Shown here: positions 36,675 through 39,046 of the stretch, piece by piece
Layout of the letters: every line of letters starts with the position of its first letter
Position numbering within the stretch: position 1 is the first letter of the stretch
Source: Sebaldella sp.
GTDB lineage: Bacteria; Fusobacteriota; Fusobacteriia; Fusobacteriales; Leptotrichiaceae
Assembly (NCBI GenBank): GCA_018058425.1
Contig: JAGOZX010000026.1
Span: 1 to 39,046 of the forward strand
Reading direction: 5' to 3'
Length of the DNA: 39,046 bases
Program-made: the position numbers and the translations under genes
Notes under the pieces: model-generated
Databases searched by the model: none
What the model was told of the DNA's origin: nothing
What the model saw: only the letters and a program-made list of their open reading frames with translations

Positions 36675-37031
36675 CTATTCTTGAGGGTATAACCAATAGA
36701 AAGATAACTTATTGCCATCTGGATCAGAGAAATCAAAGTATTGAATTATATCTGGTACATCCTCTATCACCTCATCAACTATTACTCCAAGTGTTTTTAA
36801 ACGTTCAAATTCTGTTCTTAAATCTTCCACTTCTAAACGTAAAATGTTCTCTGAAACATTAGTTTTTTCTTCAAAAAGTTGAATCCAAACAGAACCTATT
36901 AGATACTCAATAACTCCATCAACAGGTATAAGTTTCTCATCACTCATAAGAAGTTTTTCGTACCAACTAGCAGATTGCTCCAAATTACTGACTGGGAGAC
37001 CTACAGTGATACTCTTTGCATTTAAAGCCAT
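36675..37031 (-). CDS. VOC/glyoxalase-fold protein
   Basis: A 118-residue single-domain protein of the vicinal oxygen chelate superfamily. Two beta-alpha-beta-beta-beta halves are seen: ITVGLPVSNLEQSASWYEKL at the N-terminus and QYFDFSDPDGNKLSFYWLYP at the end, where D-PDGN is the family mark. Family members include glyoxalases, dioxygenases and resistance proteins. Substrate is unknown. The start is ATG 37031 with TTGGAGG; the longer frame would start within the Shine-Dalgarno. It has its own promoter and terminator. Confidence 0.85.
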   Translation of the reverse strand: MALNAKSITVGLPVSNLEQSASWYEKLLMSDEKLIPVDGVIEYLIGSVWIQLFEEKTNVSENILRLEVEDLRTEFERLKTLGVIVDEVIEDVPDIIQYFDFSDPDGNKLSFYWLYPQE

Positions 37032-37075
37032 AACTATTTCCTCCAAATCTATCTCAATGTTATATTATTGTTTTA

Positions 37076-37104
37076 ATTTTACCACAGTTTAATAGTTTTT
37101 TCAA
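37076..37104 (-). promoter_or_regulatory. Promoter of the VOC gene
   Basis: Minus-strand TTGAAA (37099-37104), 17-base spacer, TAAAAT (37076-37081) preceded by TGTGG. It lies 45 bases before the ATG. Confidence 0.6.
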
Positions 37105-37210
37105 ATTACATTTTGCCCACTATGTATCAGTGCGATAAATTTATCAGGATAAATTTTATGACCAATATTTTTATTATAAGTTCTGTATTCATCAATCTAC
37201 TTTTTTTATT

Positions 37211-37978
37211 TTACCCCTTTATTGTTTGACTTTGTCTAAAATTAAAAATAGGATCTGTTAATTTGAATTCGTATGTTTGAGTGTCAACTATACCTACTGT
37301 CTTATCAGATTCATAAAGTTTCACCAAAAATTCACCCATTTCCTTTGCTGTATGAAATCTTGGTGTACTTTCACCATAATTAAAATCACTAACACCAAGT
37401 GCAACATTAGCAAACTCTGTTTCAGTAGCAGCAGGCGCTAAAACCTTCACTTTCATTTTACCCCCTCTTTTACCTAGTTCCTGAGCTAATCCCTCTGTAA
37501 ATGCACTTACATAAAACTTTGTTGCTGAATATGTAACATTCTTGTCTACTACAGAGTAACCTCCTACAGAAGAAACATTAATCAGCTGTGTACCTTCTAC
37601 GTCTCCATAGTCCTTTGTAAAAAGAGTAGATAAAATAGTCAGTGCTCCTACATTCAGATTAATCATATCTTCTACTTTTTTTAGTTCCTGATCCTTAATC
37701 AAATCTGTAATACCAAAACCAGCATTATTAATCCATGTTTCTATTTTATAATTTTTTAAGTCCTCGTAAAGGTTATGTACATTTTCCATAACAGATAAAT
37801 CCGAAACTTTTATAATAACCTCTAAATCAGTATTAATATTCTTTATCTCTTTTTTCAAATGTTCAAGATTTTCTTTATTTCTTGCTACAATAATAATATT
37901 CTTATTTTTTCTCGCAAAAGCAAGCGCCGCTTCATACCCTATCCCTGAACTTGCTCCTGTAATAACTACATATTTCAT
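37211..37978 (-). CDS. Short-chain dehydrogenase/reductase (SDR)
   Basis: A 255-residue classical SDR with the cofactor motif TGASSGIG at residues 7-14, NNAG-like INNAGFG near 88, a catalytic serine in LINVSSVGGYS near 137 and Y-x-x-x-K in YSATK near 150. It should reduce or oxidise a carbonyl/alcohol using NAD(P). The substrate is unknown. The start follows AGGAGG. The promoter has unusual spacing typical of MerR control. Confidence 0.9.
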   Translation of the reverse strand: MKYVVITGASSGIGYEAALAFARKNKNIIIVARNKENLEHLKKEIKNINTDLEVIIKVSDLSVMENVHNLYEDLKNYKIETWINNAGFGITDLIKDQELKKVEDMINLNVGALTILSTLFTKDYGDVEGTQLINVSSVGGYSVVDKNVTYSATKFYVSAFTEGLAQELGKRGGKMKVKVLAPAATETEFANVALGVSDFNYGESTPRFHTAKEMGEFLVKLYESDKTVGIVDTQTYEFKLTDPIFNFRQSQTIKG

Positions 37979-38006
37979 TTTCTGACCTCCTATTTTACTT
38001 ATAATT

Positions 38007-38037
38007 ATTATACAATGTGTAGCTAACTCTAAGTCAA
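38007..38037 (-). promoter_or_regulatory. SDR gene promoter with 19-base spacer (MerR-type)
   Basis: Minus-strand TTGACT (38032-38037) and TATAAT (38007-38012) are 19 bases apart. The spacer begins TAGAGTTAGCTAC, like the left half of operators for MerR-family aldehyde/stress regulators (CTTAGAGTTAACTCTAAG). The right half is degenerate. No MerR gene is in the window. Confidence 0.6.
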
Positions 38038-38080
38038 GATATAAATTATTTTTTGATAAAAAAAGTTAATAATTAAGGTG

Positions 38081-38186
38081 GTGCTGTAAAAAGCTTCCAA
38101 AAAGTATACTAGATAAAAAAGATAGTAGTCATATGTTCGCTAATTTTAAAAGAAAATATTTTAATAGTTGATTGGTATATCTTCAT
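38081..38186 (-). other. Possible remnant of an inserted element
   Basis: The minus strand has a 25-codon frame from ATG 38186 to TAG 38109 (MKIYQSTIKIFSFKISEHMT then TIFFI) without a ribosome site. It is followed by GGAAGCTTTTTACAGCACC, which looks like the terminal repeat of some insertion sequences. No second end or target duplication was seen, so this is weak. Confidence 0.2.
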
Positions 38187-38226
38187 AACAGACTTTCACA
38201 GTTTATCTGAATACTTTTGCATGATA

Positions 38227-38255
38227 CAAAAAAAAGACATAATTATATGTCTTTT
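38227..38255 (-). terminator. Terminator of the lipoprotein gene
   Basis: A 10-bp stem AAAAGACATA / TATGTCTTTT with a 4-base loop and a T run on the minus strand, 5 bases after the stop. Confidence 0.85.
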
Positions 38256-38259
38256 CATA

Positions 38260-38889
38260 CTATTTAATTGGATTAATTCTTTCCACTCCATTAGGAATTT
38301 TAATAACTGCAAAATTATAACTATCATTTTCTAGAAACAAATAAAGATTATTCTCATATGATATTTCTGAATGATTTTTGGCAAATAATTTTGTCACAAT
38401 AACTTTTGGATCAATATTATTTTCTTCATCTACGCCTATAAGAACAAATTTTTCTATCATTTTTTGAAATTCATTATAAGAAACTTTTGATTTATCTGCT
38501 ACAATTGCGTAACAAGTAACATAGTCAGAGTCATTTAATTCAAAGTGAATATAAAAATTTTTGTACTTAAATGAAAGCATTTTTACCATTTCATTAGAAG
38601 TATTTTCATTTTCAGCTATAGGGAATTTCAAAACTGTATCAGACAATTTTATTTCCTCTAAAGAAATTCCTAATGTTTTTGAAAGTAATTCAGAAATTTT
38701 ATTTGTATCTGTCTCCACAAAATACTCAGATGTTAAGTCATCATCTTTAACAGTAATTGTCTCATCAGACTCTTCCATTTTTTGGTATTCTTCTAACAAT
38801 ACTTTTTCATTAGAAGATAAATTTTCATCGTTAAATTTATCACAAGATAATATAAAAAGAAATGATAAAAAGAAAAGACATTTTTTCAT
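38260..38889 (-). CDS. Small predicted lipoprotein of unknown function
   Basis: A 209-residue protein with a lipoprotein signal: MKKCLFFLSFLFILSC, with the lipobox ILSC and the modified cysteine at residue 16. The mature part is acidic, rich in Glu/Asp/Ser, and I do not recognise a domain. The start is ATG 38889 with AAAGGCGG upstream; the longer frame would run back into the 5S rRNA. The ATG lies only 34 bases from the 3' end of 5S rRNA, so there is no room for a normal separate promoter. The product is probably anchored in the outer or inner membrane. Confidence 0.75.
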   Translation of the reverse strand: MKKCLFFLSFLFILSCDKFNDENLSSNEKVLLEEYQKMEESDETITVKDDDLTSEYFVETDTNKISELLSKTLGISLEEIKLSDTVLKFPIAENENTSNEMVKMLSFKYKNFYIHFELNDSDYVTCYAIVADKSKVSYNEFQKMIEKFVLIGVDEENNIDPKVIVTKLFAKNHSEISYENNLYLFLENDSYNFAVIKIPNGVERINPIK

Positions 38890-38923
38890 ACCAACACCGC
38901 CTTTAAATTTTTGCATTAAAAAA

Positions 38924-39039
38924 GCTTGGCGAAGACCTATGTTCCCTAGAAGTAAATCTAAGTATTTTCGGCGCAAACAGGCTTAACTACCAGGTTCGAA
39001 ATGTATCTGGGTGTACCTCTGTCGCTATGTTCACCAAGC
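38924..39039 (-). rRNA. rrf: 5S ribosomal RNA
   Basis: A 116-base minus-strand RNA. Its ends GCUUGGU and GCCAAGC pair as helix I. Conserved internal sequences include GAACAUAGCGACAGAGG, ACACCCAGAUACAUUUCGAAC and CUGGUAGUUAAGCC. It is followed by TTTTTT. The 23S gene should lie beyond the right edge. This is the 3' end of an rRNA operon. Confidence 0.95.
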
Positions 39040-39046
39040 GGTATAT

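Noticed and set aside
1..39046. CRISPR array, or complete insertion sequence
   Set aside because: No regularly spaced direct repeats and no full transposase gene were seen on either strand.

Overview
The window is AT-rich chromosomal DNA from a low-GC bacterium, most likely a member of the Fusobacteriota such as Fusobacterium. That assignment is an inference from protein character and gene order, not from a search. It carries a very complete core of transcription and translation genes, mostly on the minus strand, with a phage-type contractile tail cluster on the plus strand at the left edge.

Positions 1-10,700 (plus strand) hold the downstream end of a myovirus-like prophage or tailocin. In order they encode a tape measure protein, a Dit-like protein, a baseplate plug, a gpD-like hub, a Gp138-type spike, a gp25-like wedge, baseplate J and a gpI-like wedge. 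Two paralogous tail fibres follow, flanking a fibre chaperone, then two small holin-like proteins and a perfect 14-bp-stem terminator. No endolysin, integrase or repressor is visible, but the element continues off the left edge.

Positions 10,820-13,700 (plus strand) form a tightly overlapping operon: radC, a PSP1-domain protein whose cluster cysteines have all become aromatic residues, a full RicT/YaaT-like PSP1 protein with its cysteines, and a TrmN6-like methyltransferase. A shared bidirectional terminator separates it from a minus-strand acetyltransferase. RNase P RNA (rnpB, minus) follows.

Positions 14,756-19,803 (minus strand) contain dnaG-rpoD, a divergent sigma-70-like paralogue and a nif3-family gene, preceded by remA-gmk-rpoZ. 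DnaG has no zinc ligands. Positions 20,672-31,642 (minus strand) are the large operon rpmG-tRNA-Trp-secE-nusG-rplK-rplA-rplJ-rplL-rpoB-rpoC. It has a consensus promoter, an L10 leader with a terminator/antiterminator switch, a hairpin before rplA and an attenuator before rpoB. All RNA polymerase core subunits except alpha, plus the housekeeping sigma, primase and NusG, therefore lie within about 15 kb.

Positions 31,815-39,046 (minus strand) are accessory metabolism. They contain a D-2-hydroxyacid dehydrogenase and an amino-sugar locus (BglG/LicT-type antiterminator, RNA antiterminator site with overlapping terminator, ChbG-family deacetylase, GlcNAc-type PTS EIICB). Then come a VOC protein, an SDR oxidoreductase with a MerR-like 19-bp-spacer promoter, and a small lipoprotein directly downstream of a 5S rRNA that marks the end of an rRNA operon continuing off the right edge. 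Several start codons were moved inward from the longest reading frame because the Shine-Dalgarno sequence decides them; these are noted per gene.
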